Shown here piece by piece: positions 17,237 through 25,433 of a stretch of DNA of 64,000 nt. The DNA is taken from assembly GCF_027924965.1 (NCBI RefSeq), contig NZ_AP027057.1, forward strand, positions 62,001-126,000, given 5' to 3'. The notes below the pieces were generated by a model that had not been told where the DNA came from, did not search any database, and worked only from the letters and a program-made list of their open reading frames with translations. The position numbers were made by a program, and so were the translations under genes. Positions within the stretch are counted from its first letter, which is position 1; each line of letters begins with the position of its first letter. The DNA is from Limnohabitans sp. TEGF004 (GTDB lineage Bacteria > Pseudomonadota > Gammaproteobacteria > Burkholderiales > Burkholderiaceae_C).

Positions 17237-18002
17237 GTTTTGCCGGGAGATTTCTAGGCGCTGCAGTAACTCTTTGGCGGTGTGGTGCAGCGGTGCCAGC
17301 ATTTCGCGTTTGTCGCGCTCGCGGTTCATGTGCTGGTGGCCAAAGTTCTTGGCATCCTGCTTGAGGACAGCCAGCTCGGAGAGGGTGTCTTCATGCACCA
17401 GCAACTGCGCCAATGCCGCCTTGAGCGGGTTCGTCCAACAGGCCATCGAGCAAGCCGCCCAAGCGGCGGTGCTCGGCGGTCAATGCGCCACTGACAATCT
17501 CCTGCAGGGTGGTGTAGCCCGGCCGGATGATCTTGCGCTCGCCCAGCGCGGCGACCAATTCCATGGCCACGAAGCTGGGTGTCACATCACGGCGCACCAG
17601 TTGCTCGGCCAGCGATGCGAGCCAGAGCAGACTGGCCGAAGACCAGGATTGGTACCCGGCCAGTGCTGTGATACCGTCACGCTGGGCATAGCGTTCGTGC
17701 TTGGAGATGGGCAGCAGCGCCACCGCCTGGTCTTGGAAATACCGGCTGGTGACGAAGGCGCAGTCCTCAGCCACCTCATCCCAGTCGAACGCGAAGAAGG
17801 CGCGCTTGGCTTTGAAGTAGCCAATTTGCAGAATGCAATGCACCTGGGCATGCAGGCTGGGGCGGCTATTGACCAACGCCAGCTCAGTCTCTGACAGAGC
17901 GAGGTATTCCAGTTGCTGGCCCTCGTCGAAGTTGGGTACACCGTACAGGGCCTCTTGCACGGCGTCCGACAAGACGCTCAAGCGCTCGCTCTTGGCGGTC
18001 AT
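17237..18002 (-). pseudogene. tnpA: Tn3-family transposase, N-terminal fragment with frameshift
   Basis: From the ATG at 18002 the minus strand encodes LSVLSDAVQEALYGVPNFDEGQ, then LVNSRPSLHAQVHCILQIGYFKAKRAFFAF, the DUF4158 N-terminal domain of Tn3-family transposases. Near 17426-17429 one extra G in a GGG run shifts the frame. The homologous reading then continues in another frame (NPLKAALAQLLVHEDTLSELAVLKQDAK) until the IS5 remnant cuts it at about 17237. A full TnpA is about 1000 residues; roughly 255 codons are left. It is inactive and marks one end of a former Tn3-type transposon. Confidence 0.8.
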
Positions 18003-18549
18003 TGCGGTGACGCCGCGTGGGCAGATTGCAGTGCGGTGTACAGCGCCGTTTTGCTCACCTTGAGCCGTGTAGCGGCTTCCCGAACGTTTAGCCCGTTGGC
18101 GATGTGTTTACGCGCCTGCTGCAATTTGTCAGCGGTAATACCGGCTTGCGCCCGCGAGCGGCAGCAGCTGTCAACCCAGCCTTGGTGCGCTCGCGGATCA
18201 GATCGCGCTCGAACTGGCCCAGCGCGCCAAAAACATGAAAAATGAGCCGCCCGCCTGGCGTGGTGGTGTCGATTGCTTCCGTGAGCGAACGGAAGCCGAC
18301 GCCTCGCGTCGTCCATCGCGCCTATCGTCTCGATCAGGTGCGGCATGGAGCGCCCGAGTCGATCCAGTCGCCAAGCACGTCGCCGTCGCGCATGTAGGCC
18401 AGCGCGTCAGCCAAGCCGGGCCGGTCAGCCTTGGCCCCGGAGGCCGTGTCCTCGAAAATGCGCTCGCAGTCCGCCTTGCGCAACGCATCCGTTTGCAAAG
18501 CGGTATCCTGATCCGCTGTCGATACCCGCGCATAGCCGATCAGTGCCAT
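17999..18549 (-). pseudogene. tnpR: Tn3-family serine resolvase, multiply frameshifted
   Basis: The start MALIGYARVSTADQD contains the catalytic Ser of serine resolvases, followed by ERIFEDTASGAKADRPGL. After GDVLG a deletion of about 7 bases disrupts the LDRLGRS region. Later pieces (SMPHLIETIGA, then the C-terminal GITADKLQQARKHIANGLNVREAATRLKVSKTALYTAL with its helix-turn-helix) appear in other frames. At least three frame changes separate start and stop. The stop overlaps the tnpA start, the order tnpR-tnpA usual in Tn3-group elements. Confidence 0.8.
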
Positions 18550-18555
18550 TTGCCG

Positions 18556-18683
18556 CCTCTTGTCCACCATCTCGTCCGCTTATCTTAATGTCCGAAAACC
18601 CGTTATGCAAGCAATTTGCCGGACAGTGTCTGACATGGCCGAATAACGATCGTTTGTCGAACTCCAGGTGGCGCAGCAGCACC
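18556..18683. promoter_or_regulatory. Candidate res site of the former Tn3-type element
   Basis: Between the resolvase start and the TA operator lie paired half-sites typical of resolvase binding: TTAATGTCCG (from 18586) with CCGGACA (from about 18618), then GTGTCTGACA and TTTGTCGAAC. Position and spacing are those expected for a res region upstream of tnpR. The exact subsites cannot be fixed by eye. Confidence 0.4.
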
Positions 18684-18713
18684 AAGTATGATAAGGTAAT
18701 ACCTTGAGTACTT
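18684..18713. promoter_or_regulatory. Palindromic operator of the ParD/ParE-type pair
   Basis: Nested inverted repeats AAGTA...TACTT (outer) and AAGGTA-A-TACCTT (inner) span 30 bases just before the antitoxin start. This matches the usual autoregulation of ribbon-helix-helix antitoxins that bind palindromes over their own promoter. Confidence 0.6.
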
Positions 18714-18727
18714 TACCGGAGGTTGCC

Positions 18728-19018
18728 ATGACCACTGCTGCCGTTCGCCCTGTGGCGATCAAGATCGACGAGGACATCAAGGTGCGAGTGAAGCGCCTGG
18801 CTGACGCACGTCACCGCACGTCGCACTGGTTGATGCGCGAGGCGATCACCCAGTACGTTTTTCGCGAGGAAAAGCGCGAGGCCTTCCGCCAGGACACGCT
18901 CAAGGCATGGGAAGAGTACCGCACCACCGGACTGCATGTGACCGTCGATGAGGCCGATGCTTGGCTTGCCCAGCTCGAACAGGGCAAGGATATAGAACCT
19001 CCGGCATGTCACGTCTGA
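18728..19018 (+). CDS. Ribbon-helix-helix antitoxin (CopG/ParD type)
   Basis: This 96-residue protein starts with a ribbon-helix-helix DNA-binding domain: a beta strand RPVAIKIDEDIKVRVKRLAD, then helices that include SHWLMREAITQYV. The C-terminal half (EEYRTTGLHVTVDEADAWLAQL) is the part that wraps the toxin in RelE/ParE-type pairs. The ATG at 18728 follows CGGAGG at a good distance. It overlaps the toxin gene by 13 bases and probably represses the pair through the palindrome upstream. It sits next to the res site of a Tn3-type element, a common position for TA passenger genes. Confidence 0.85.
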   Translation: MTTAAVRPVAIKIDEDIKVRVKRLADARHRTSHWLMREAITQYVFREEKREAFRQDTLKAWEEYRTTGLHVTVDEADAWLAQLEQGKDIEPPACHV

Positions 19019-19296
19019 TCTGGTCACAACCGGCGCTGCTCAATGTGCAGCGCCTCTATCGATTCCTGGCGGCAAAGAACCTTGACGCTGCAAAGCGCGC
19101 GGTGAAGGCCATCCGCCACGGCGTGAAGGTGCTGGGGCAGCAGCCCGGCGTCGGCCGCCCCGTCGAGGACATGCCAGACGAGTTTCGGGAGTGGATCATT
19201 GACTTCGGCGATAGCGGCTACGTGGCCCGCTACCGCATCGACTCGGATGCCGTCACGATCCTCGCGGTTCGGCACCAGAAAGAGGTGGGCTACTGA
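19006..19296 (+). CDS. RelE/ParE-family toxin
   Basis: This 96-residue toxin of the RelE/ParE superfamily has the usual order: LIWSQPALLNVQRLYRFLAAKN helix pair, GVKVLGQQPGVGRPVEDMPDEFREWIIDF, then YVARYRIDSDAVTILAVRHQKEVGY. The C-terminal RHQKE is typical of ParE/RelE members. ParE toxins poison gyrase while RelE toxins cut mRNA on the ribosome; sequence by eye does not separate these reliably. It overlaps the antitoxin in front and the third gene behind by single-codon overlaps, so the three genes form one transcript. Confidence 0.85.
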   Translation: MSRLIWSQPALLNVQRLYRFLAAKNLDAAKRAVKAIRHGVKVLGQQPGVGRPVEDMPDEFREWIIDFGDSGYVARYRIDSDAVTILAVRHQKEVGY

Positions 19297-20027
19297 TGAG
19301 CATGAACGAATTCCGACGACTGGCCGCGAAGATCGACCAGCACATGCAGCAGCTTGACGCCCAGGGTGTCAGCGAGACCCATGCCATCATCAATCGCATG
19401 ATCTGGTACGGGCCTGACCTGCACAGGATTTGGGTCGGGACATCCGACCAGCAGCTCATGGCATTGTCCCGTGAGTTCCCAGGGTTCTATAATTATGCCC
19501 GCATCATGGAAGAGGCATCCGAAGCCGAGCTCCGCAAGGCTTCGCGACCCTATGACGGCATGGCCGAGTTCCCCGAACAGCACAAGCAAATGGGCGCGCA
19601 ACTACTGACCACGGCGGCCACGCTTGAGCGCGGCTACCAGGCGTTTCGTGCGAGCGGTGATTTGCAAGTGTTTCGGCCCCAGCTCGACGAACTGGGCCAC
19701 CTGCATCGGCAATGGCTGTCCGACCTGGACGCATTCAAAGACTCGCTGCGCACGCAGGGAGCAGAACCCAAGGTGCTGGAATACGTGAAGAGGCTTTCGG
19801 CCGCCTGGTCGAGCGCATCAAACAGCTTGCTGGGTGATAGTCAAGGCAGCCGACGGAAATTTCGGCGGTTTGTGGTTCAACCCCCACTAAAAAGCAGTCA
19901 TTCACCAATGACAGGGCTGTCCCAAAGGGTGCTTTGCATCTCCAAAACTGAGGGGCAGCAACCGCTGCATACTGGTCGTTGCAGCAATCGGGCTAATTTT
20001 GATGCCCTAGAAAACTTGCTTCTCTAG
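19296..20027 (+). CDS. Third gene of the TA operon, unknown function
   Basis: This frame starts at an ATG overlapping the toxin stop. The first about 185 residues (MNEFRRLAAKIDQHMQQL, MIWYGPDLHRIWVGTSDQQL, then a helical Gln/Leu-rich part) read as a coherent soluble protein that I do not recognise. The last about 55 residues (from GSRRKFRRF) look like read-through into unrelated DNA, so the native C-terminus is probably lost at the transposon boundary near 19860. A near-identical 5' piece of this gene lies at 27721 behind a MazE/MazF pair, showing that the gene travels with toxin-antitoxin modules. Confidence 0.55.
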   Translation: MSMNEFRRLAAKIDQHMQQLDAQGVSETHAIINRMIWYGPDLHRIWVGTSDQQLMALSREFPGFYNYARIMEEASEAELRKASRPYDGMAEFPEQHKQMGAQLLTTAATLERGYQAFRASGDLQVFRPQLDELGHLHRQWLSDLDAFKDSLRTQGAEPKVLEYVKRLSAAWSSASNSLLGDSQGSRRKFRRFVVQPPLKSSHSPMTGLSQRVLCISKTEGQQPLHTGRCSNRANFDALENLLL

Positions 20028-20118
20028 TGATGCAAATAACGTATGAATGGCAAAACTTTGACGCTAGTCTTAGAGGTCCTATGAAAATCAACAAATTATG
20101 GAAACTGGTGCGGGATGT

Positions 20119-20639
20119 TCAGTGACGTTCCGCAGCAGCCCGAGAAGTAAGGGCAAATTTTGTGTCTGTGTAAGCCCCCGCATAGGCCTCCAACCCCAAA
20201 GAAATCACCGTGGCCACGTCGTTTCCCACTTCTTGACGAAACTCCGCCTCGGTTTGCGCCACGGCTTGCTCAAAAGCGCGCAGCCAAGCAAGGCCCGTGT
20301 CGGTGAACACAATGCGCCGCGCGCGGGCGTCACTTGGGTCTGGTGCGCGCTGAACCAAGCCCCATGCTTCACATTGAGTCACCAAGTCGCCCATGGCTTG
20401 TTTGGTCATGCCGGCACTTTGGCCGAGGTCGATTAAGCGCGAGCCTTCAAGGCCGAGTGGCGTGTGATGTGAATGTGTGCGGCGCTTACTTGGGCGCAGG
20501 CGGCGAGGTTTGATAGTGCCAGGCACATCGACGTTGTGCGCCATGAGTGCAACACGCGCTCGCCAAAGCGACGCATGGCGTGACCAAGCAAACGTCCTAA
20601 ATGTGCCTGTCGCCAGTCTTGATGAGGTGTCGAATTCAA
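20119..20639 (-). pseudogene. MarR-family regulator with a one-base frameshift
   Basis: The N-terminal frame (from a TTG at 20639: QDWRQAHLGRLLGHAMRRFGERVL, then SNLAACAQVSAAHIHITRH) and the C-terminal frame (LGLEGSRLIDLGQSAGMTKQAMGDLVTQCE, then RRIVFTDTGLAWLRAFEQAV) are the two halves of one winged-helix MarR protein. They meet near 20460, where one C appears to be missing (CGCCACTCGG instead of CGCCACCTCGG). With that base restored the protein would be about 173 residues and a normal MarR dimer. As written it is inactive. It lies alone between transposon debris and the DUF5666 gene. Confidence 0.65.
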
Positions 20640-20815
20640 TACATTTCCTTACTAAATCCGCATGGCCATTGGGTTGCAGGTCGATTAAGGGTGTTCAAAA
20701 TATACAAACTTGAATGACTTTCAGCACCCGCCGTACAGCACATGACGGACGCACGCGAGGTTATTGGCCCCACGTCCTTGAGAGCCCCCTTTGAGGTAGG
20801 GACATGGATAAAGCG

Positions 20816-22378
20816 TCAATCATCGTAGTCGTGATAGCCGTTTTTCAGCTCTAGCTTGATGACTTGGAAGACATTGTTGGCGTCCATATAGCCTTTGACT
20901 TCCACATAGCTGCCGTTGCTGGGCGTGCCATACTTGAATCGGGTGTTGGCTGAAGTTTGTGCGGTGTAGGTCACACCCAAACGCGTCAAGTTGAAGGTGC
21001 TGTTAATGCCAGACCAGCCACCGACTTGACCATACATTTCAAACACACGGCCCGAGCTGGCGTTGCTGTTGGATGCGTATTTGATCTCGACTTTTGTCGC
21101 GTTCAAGGTGCCGCTCTGATAGACGCCTTTGACTTCCACAAAAGTGCCATTGCTGAGGTTGGCAATGGAGCCAGTGGGAAAGTAGGCAGAGCTTGCGTTC
21201 ACATTCACCCCTTGAACAGTGAAGGTGTTGCCACTCAAGTTGCTGACAGCGCCATAAAACTCGTTGGAATAAGTAACAGCCTGGTTGTAGCCGTTGGTAA
21301 AGCTACGTTGGCCTTCGATTTCTACCCGAGACGCGACCAATGTCGAGCCTGACCATGTGCCTTTGATTTCGTAAAGCGTGTTGGCCGTCAATGTGGCGCC
21401 ACTGACCTGAACACCTCCCACATACCAATTGCCATTCGTTTGAGTGGCAACGCCTTTGATCTTGACGTAAGTCGAGGCACTGGGGGCGCCATTGAAAAGG
21501 GTGAGATAAGCGGCGTTGACCAATTGCAAACGTGTGGCTGTCAGGGTCGTGCCATCCCAGTCTGTGCTGAGTGGAGCCAATGCACGAATCGCATCGCCTA
21601 CTACGGGCGTATTGCCTGTGGGCTGAATCGTGCAAGCACTGCAGTCCACCGTGATGCTCGAAGCTGGGCCTGTTTGAACTGTGTAGGTGCTCCCTGTGAT
21701 GGATGTGATGGTGCCGCGCACGGCCACATCTAACGCATGTGTTGCCGCATTTGTAACTACAACGCGGGTAGCCCAAAAGCTGCCGTCTGGCTGGGCAAGG
21801 CCATACACAGTCAGCAATGGATGGGTGTTGACGAGCGCTGCCAAGTCGGCATAAGTTGTCACCGCTGCTGCGGCAATCAAGGTGCCATCGGAAGTGCCGC
21901 CGTAGGTCGTGGCAGAGTTGATTTGAATGACTTGCGTTGGCAGGGTAATGGCGGAAGAGGTGATGGCGCTCATCGTGCCCCGCACGCCGCCGACCACACG
22001 AATGCGAGCCGCGCGTCCTAGGCTTTGCGTATCGTCGACATCGCCAAACAATGCGACGGTCATGCCCAGTGACAGTGGGCTGCTGAAGGTCGATGTGTTG
22101 CTGTCGTAGTTTGTGCTGAAGTCATCGCTGTCGTACACCACAGAGTCAGTGGTTTCAAAGCGAACGCCATTGACCACGATGGAGCCTAAACCGCTGATGG
22201 AGCCCTGATAGGCGGCAGCTGCGCCATTGAATGTTGCCGCACCCGCTGGGTTGGTGGACCAATCGGCATCGCTGTGATCGCTGTCACCTCCGCCACCGCC
22301 TCCACCACATGCGCTTAGAAAACCGGCGGCGACTAGCAAAAAGGCAAGGGCTTTTGGTTTTAAAACAGAACGTGACAT
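20816..22378 (-). CDS. DUF5666-domain lipoprotein
   Basis: This 520-residue exported lipoprotein has a signal peptide with lipobox FLSACG and a Gly-rich linker, followed by repeated beta-rich domains. Each repeat holds elements such as GSISGLGSIVVNGVRFET, GTITSITGSTYTVQT, and VEVKGVYQSGTLNATKVEIK, which are the DUF5666 pattern (OB-like small beta domains, about six copies). The function is unknown; it is probably on the outer-membrane or periplasmic side. In related bacteria this gene lies beside DUF1924 and di-haem cytochrome genes, remnants of which are found just upstream on the other strand. Confidence 0.8.
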   Translation of the reverse strand: MSRSVLKPKALAFLLVAAGFLSACGGGGGGGDSDHSDADWSTNPAGAATFNGAAAAYQGSISGLGSIVVNGVRFETTDSVVYDSDDFSTNYDSNTSTFSSPLSLGMTVALFGDVDDTQSLGRAARIRVVGGVRGTMSAITSSAITLPTQVIQINSATTYGGTSDGTLIAAAAVTTYADLAALVNTHPLLTVYGLAQPDGSFWATRVVVTNAATHALDVAVRGTITSITGSTYTVQTGPASSITVDCSACTIQPTGNTPVVGDAIRALAPLSTDWDGTTLTATRLQLVNAAYLTLFNGAPSASTYVKIKGVATQTNGNWYVGGVQVSGATLTANTLYEIKGTWSGSTLVASRVEIEGQRSFTNGYNQAVTYSNEFYGAVSNLSGNTFTVQGVNVNASSAYFPTGSIANLSNGTFVEVKGVYQSGTLNATKVEIKYASNSNASSGRVFEMYGQVGGWSGINSTFNLTRLGVTYTAQTSANTRFKYGTPSNGSYVEVKGYMDANNVFQVIKLELKNGYHDYDD

Positions 22379-22508
22379 GCCAACTCCATCAACAACGAAT
22401 GGAGAAAGTTTGCAATCCTCAGATTAAGACAGTCTTAAGGGCAGCAGCGCAGCTCTTAAAAACCCAAAGAAGTGCTCAATAACATTGGGTTTTGGAAGGT
22501 GCACAACC

Positions 22509-22607
22509 ATGCTTCCCAAGTTTTTCATAGCGCTGTTATTTATTTCGCTCAACGCGTGGGCTGCCACGCCCGCCGAGTTGTTGGCTCGGTTCACCATCCT
22601 GCGTTGA
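22509..22607 (+). pseudogene. DUF1924 cytochrome gene remnant
   Basis: The short frame encodes a signal peptide and the start of a mature protein, MLPKFFIALLFISLNAWA followed by ATPAELLARF. That start matches the N-terminus of DUF1924 c-type cytochromes. It then stops after 32 codons; the haem-binding part is deleted. Confidence 0.45.
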
Positions 22608-22619
22608 TTGGGGGTTGTC

Positions 22620-22764
22620 ATGCATTTCGCTTCTTCATCTTTAGTGCGCACCTTTGTTGCCACAGCCTTTTTTTAGCATCACCACTTCGTGGGCGGACAG
22701 CTACAAAGGCCCAACGCTACCGGCGGTGCACACCCAAGAGTGCGGCAAGCTCGTCACGCAATAG
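22620..22764 (+). pseudogene. Di-haem cytochrome c gene remnant
   Basis: The frame opens with a signal peptide (MHFASSSLVRTFVATA). A run of seven T near 22669 breaks it; one T fewer restores FFSITTSWADSYKGPTLPAV and TQECGKL, resembling the N-terminus of small di-haem cytochromes up to just before the first haem motif. The CxxCH motif itself is absent, so the gene is a truncated relic. Confidence 0.4.
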
Positions 22765-23253
22765 CGGTCTAGCGTGCCATAAAAAACTATTTGCATAGCC
22801 TTGAGGTTGCCACCACAGTTCTTGTGAGTGGCCTGTAAAAAAATGGGGAAGTTCTGCAAATGTTGGAGATTTCCCGCGAATAACAGGAAAAATTTCACTC
22901 TAACTTTCCCCAAGATCTCTGCGAACCGCAGTGCAATGGGTGATATGGCTAAATGAGTCCATGCCCTCGAAAAGGTAAAACGAGCAAATCCGCACCTCAA
23001 CGACAGAGCAAACTGCCTGCTGTGATATGCTGAAATTATGTCGCGTCACCTTAGCTCAACCCAGAAAGATACCACTGACATGGTATTTGTTTGGTTGTTT
23101 GTTCTGTTTTGGGCTACGGAAGCGCACATAATTACCACCATTACGCACACGGCCGCCTGAGCGACGTGCAGGTGGCCATTCCGGCTGCCTACTGGTAATT
23201 TCTCTGAACAAATCCAGCACTGGCATCTGGATTCATAACTGTTCGGAGAATGT
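22765..23253. other. Intergenic region upstream of homoserine dehydrogenase
   Basis: I see no complete gene in this 489-base stretch. A short open frame near 23114-23200 ends in YAHGRLSDVQVAIPAAYW and reads like a protein C-terminus, but it is too short to identify. The sequence CGGAGA at 23243 acts as ribosome site for the downstream gene. Confidence 0.35.
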
Positions 23254-24630
23254 ATGTACCAAGATCGTCAAGCAAGTTTTTCTGCTACCCCTCAGCACTT
23301 TGGCGCTTTCATGCCTGCCCCAGCCCCACTACGTGTCGGTTTGCTCGGACTTGGCACCGTAGGCACTGGCACCTACCAAGTCTTGGCTCGCAACGCCGAT
23401 ATTATTTCAGCCAGAACCGGACGGCGAATCGAAATCGTCATGGTTTTTGTTCGCAATCTGGCGCGTGCAGCCAGCATACTGACCAATGATGTGGTCGTGG
23501 TTGATGATCCGCTCTTGGTCGTTAACCATCCGAATGTTGATGTGGTTGTCGAGGTCATTGGTGGAACCACCATCGCCAAAGACTTAGTGCTGCAGGCAAT
23601 CGCCAATGGCAAGCACGTGGTCACTGCCAATAAGGCACTGCTAGCCGAACACGGTAGTGAAATCTTTGCAGCCGCGCACGCCCAAGGCGTGGTGGTTGCA
23701 TATGAGGGGGCAGTCGCAGTCAGTATCCCCATCATCAAGGTCTTGCGCGAAGGCTTATCAGCCAACCGCATCGAATGGGTCGCCGGGATCATCAATGGCA
23801 CCACCAATTACATCCTTTCCAGAATGAAAACGCAAAGCTTGAGCTTTGGCCAGGCGCTTGCAGAAGCACAACGTCTTGGCTATGCCGAGGCAGATCCGAC
23901 GTTTGATGTAAAGGGAATTGACGCCGCACACAAGCTCACACTTCTGGCATCCAACGCGTTTGGTGTCCCCATCCAGTTTGACAAGGTCCATACCGAGGGC
24001 ATTAACGACCTCGAATTGGCCGACGTCACCTTCGCGGAGCGTTTGGGCTTCTGCGTCAAGCTCTTGGGGATTGCCAAACGAAACTCCTCAGGCTTGGAGC
24101 TTCGCGTTCATCCAACATTGATCCCTACCAACCACCTGTTGGCCAACGTTCATGATTCCATGAATGCAGTAATGGTGAAGAGCGATGCTGCCGGGCTCAC
24201 GATGCACTACGGCGCGGGTGCTGGCTCCGAGCAAACAGCTTCAGCAGTGATTGCCGATTTGGTTGACTTGTGTCGATCTTTTGAAACTAAACACCAACAT
24301 AGAGTGCCATCGCTCGCTTTTCAGCAAAGTGCCATCACGGCTATTCATGTGAGAGAAATAGCTGACGTGATGACTTGTTATTACCTGCGGCTAGATCTGA
24401 TCAACTCTGCAAAATTTGAGCAAGATGTAATGGACGTTTTGTTGCAGGCTGGAATACGCATCTGGCGACTCGAGGTTGTGAAGCACCCTATTGAACAAGA
24501 GTTTTGTACCATGCTCGCATTGACAAAGCCAGTGCGGAACAGCGTTATACATGGTGCGATTTCCAAACTCGGGGAATTGCCTGCGGTGAAGGGGCACGTG
24601 CGGAGCATCCGCATAGAGACATTGGATTAA
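23254..24630 (+). CDS. Homoserine dehydrogenase
   Basis: This enzyme (458 residues from 23254, or 439 from an in-frame ATG at 23311) reduces aspartate semialdehyde to homoserine with NAD(P)H, toward threonine and methionine. The Rossmann motif GLLGLGTVGTGTYQVL, the central INGTTNYILS, the catalytic EADPTFDVKGIDAAHKL and a C-terminal ACT-like regulatory region are all present. The usual Gly-Gly in the loop after YE-x-A-V-A is Val-Ser here (YEGAVAVSIP), and the ACT part is divergent. The gene stands alone between cytochrome relics and IS debris, without thrB, thrC or lysC. That suggests an accessory copy with altered regulation rather than the housekeeping one. A good ribosome site favours 23254. 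Confidence 0.85.
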   Translation: MYQDRQASFSATPQHFGAFMPAPAPLRVGLLGLGTVGTGTYQVLARNADIISARTGRRIEIVMVFVRNLARAASILTNDVVVVDDPLLVVNHPNVDVVVEVIGGTTIAKDLVLQAIANGKHVVTANKALLAEHGSEIFAAAHAQGVVVAYEGAVAVSIPIIKVLREGLSANRIEWVAGIINGTTNYILSRMKTQSLSFGQALAEAQRLGYAEADPTFDVKGIDAAHKLTLLASNAFGVPIQFDKVHTEGINDLELADVTFAERLGFCVKLLGIAKRNSSGLELRVHPTLIPTNHLLANVHDSMNAVMVKSDAAGLTMHYGAGAGSEQTASAVIADLVDLCRSFETKHQHRVPSLAFQQSAITAIHVREIADVMTCYYLRLDLINSAKFEQDVMDVLLQAGIRIWRLEVVKHPIEQEFCTMLALTKPVRNSVIHGAISKLGELPAVKGHVRSIRIETLD

Positions 24631-24810
24631 TTGAAATCAATCAGGTTGAATGCCCTCATCTCCCAAAAATCGAACACTTTGCAAATACTCTCTAGCGATG
24701 CACGTCGAAATGCGTTCTAAATATCAACCGTTTGGTGCGCCCAGTTGGCTCGATTTTCATGAAGGCTTAATGGAAACCGTAAGGCAAAAAATAGGGCAGC
24801 CTCAGGGCGC

Positions 24811-24990
24811 ATACTGGCGGCGTCTACGGTTCGCCGCGCGTGTTTGTCGATTTACGAGAAGCTGGCGAGACATGCGGCAAGGATCGCGTAGAGCGGCTCA
24901 TGCGCAGTCACAAAATACAAGCTGTGCGGGGCTACAAAAGTCCTAAGTCCGTTAAGAGTCGACCGTCTATTCTTGACCGCATTCTTGGCG
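24811..24990 (+). mobile_element. IS3-family OrfB remnant
   Basis: In one frame the DNA reads YGSPRVFVDLREAGETCGKDRVERLMRSHKIQAVRGYKSPK. This is the helix-turn-helix-like region just before the catalytic core of IS3-family OrfB transposases. Only about 60 codons remain, with no catalytic DDE residues. It is not contiguous with the OrfA scrap near position 1000 and cannot be assigned to the same copy. The preceding 24631-24810 holds nothing recognisable. Confidence 0.65.
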
Positions 24991-25216
24991 CTCGCCAGAC
25001 TCTTTCAGAGACTGCCGATGCAGCTGTGGCGATCATGGAAGCTGCAACGAAGGCGCAGGCAGAAAAAGCTCAAGCTGACAAACCTGCTAGAGGGAAGGGG
25101 GGCAGTCAAGCCAACTCCTGTTGCTGCTCCAAAGGAAGCCTGCCCACCATCGTCATCTGATGATGACGATGGTGGTGGTGGTACTCTGCCGCTTCCGCCA
25201 GTTAGTAAGTAAAGAC
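24991..25216 (+). pseudogene. Unidentified small gene remnant with acidic tail
   Basis: Two overlapping frames contain a helical Ala/Lys-rich piece (AAVAIMEAATKAQAEKAQADK) and, after a shift near 25100, a tail PSSSDDDDGGGG ending at 25212 directly before a terminator. Together they look like the end of a small basic-then-acidic protein that lost its frame. I do not recognise it. The remainder to 25433 is AT-rich non-coding DNA holding the promoter of the next gene. Confidence 0.3.
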
Positions 25217-25238
25217 GCCCCTCAATGGGGCATTTTTC
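25217..25238 (+). terminator. Rho-independent terminator
   Basis: GCCCC-TCAAT-GGGGC followed by ATTTTT forms a compact 5-bp GC stem with a five-base loop and T run. It terminates plus-strand transcription of the small remnant in front. Confidence 0.7.
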
Positions 25239-25433
25239 ATTTCTACCTACATCTTCTACCATCAGCAAGACGCATTGAAATCGAGCCTCCCCAAGCCTTT
25301 TCGGCATGCCTTGATGCCACCATCCCTTGCCCATCTCTGTATTAATTTGCTGTTTGTGCTGCAAAACAACAGATTATGCGTTAATATTAAATATTGATAT
25401 TTATTTCTTTTGGATATAGAAGGGTAACTTGCC

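Noticed and set aside
17136..17894. A 252-residue plus-strand gene
   Set aside because: It is the antisense of the Tn3-type tnpA remnant, which has clear family motifs on the minus strand.
22424..22663. A 79-residue minus-strand gene
   Set aside because: It overlaps the two cytochrome relics in antisense and has no recognisable domain or ribosome site.
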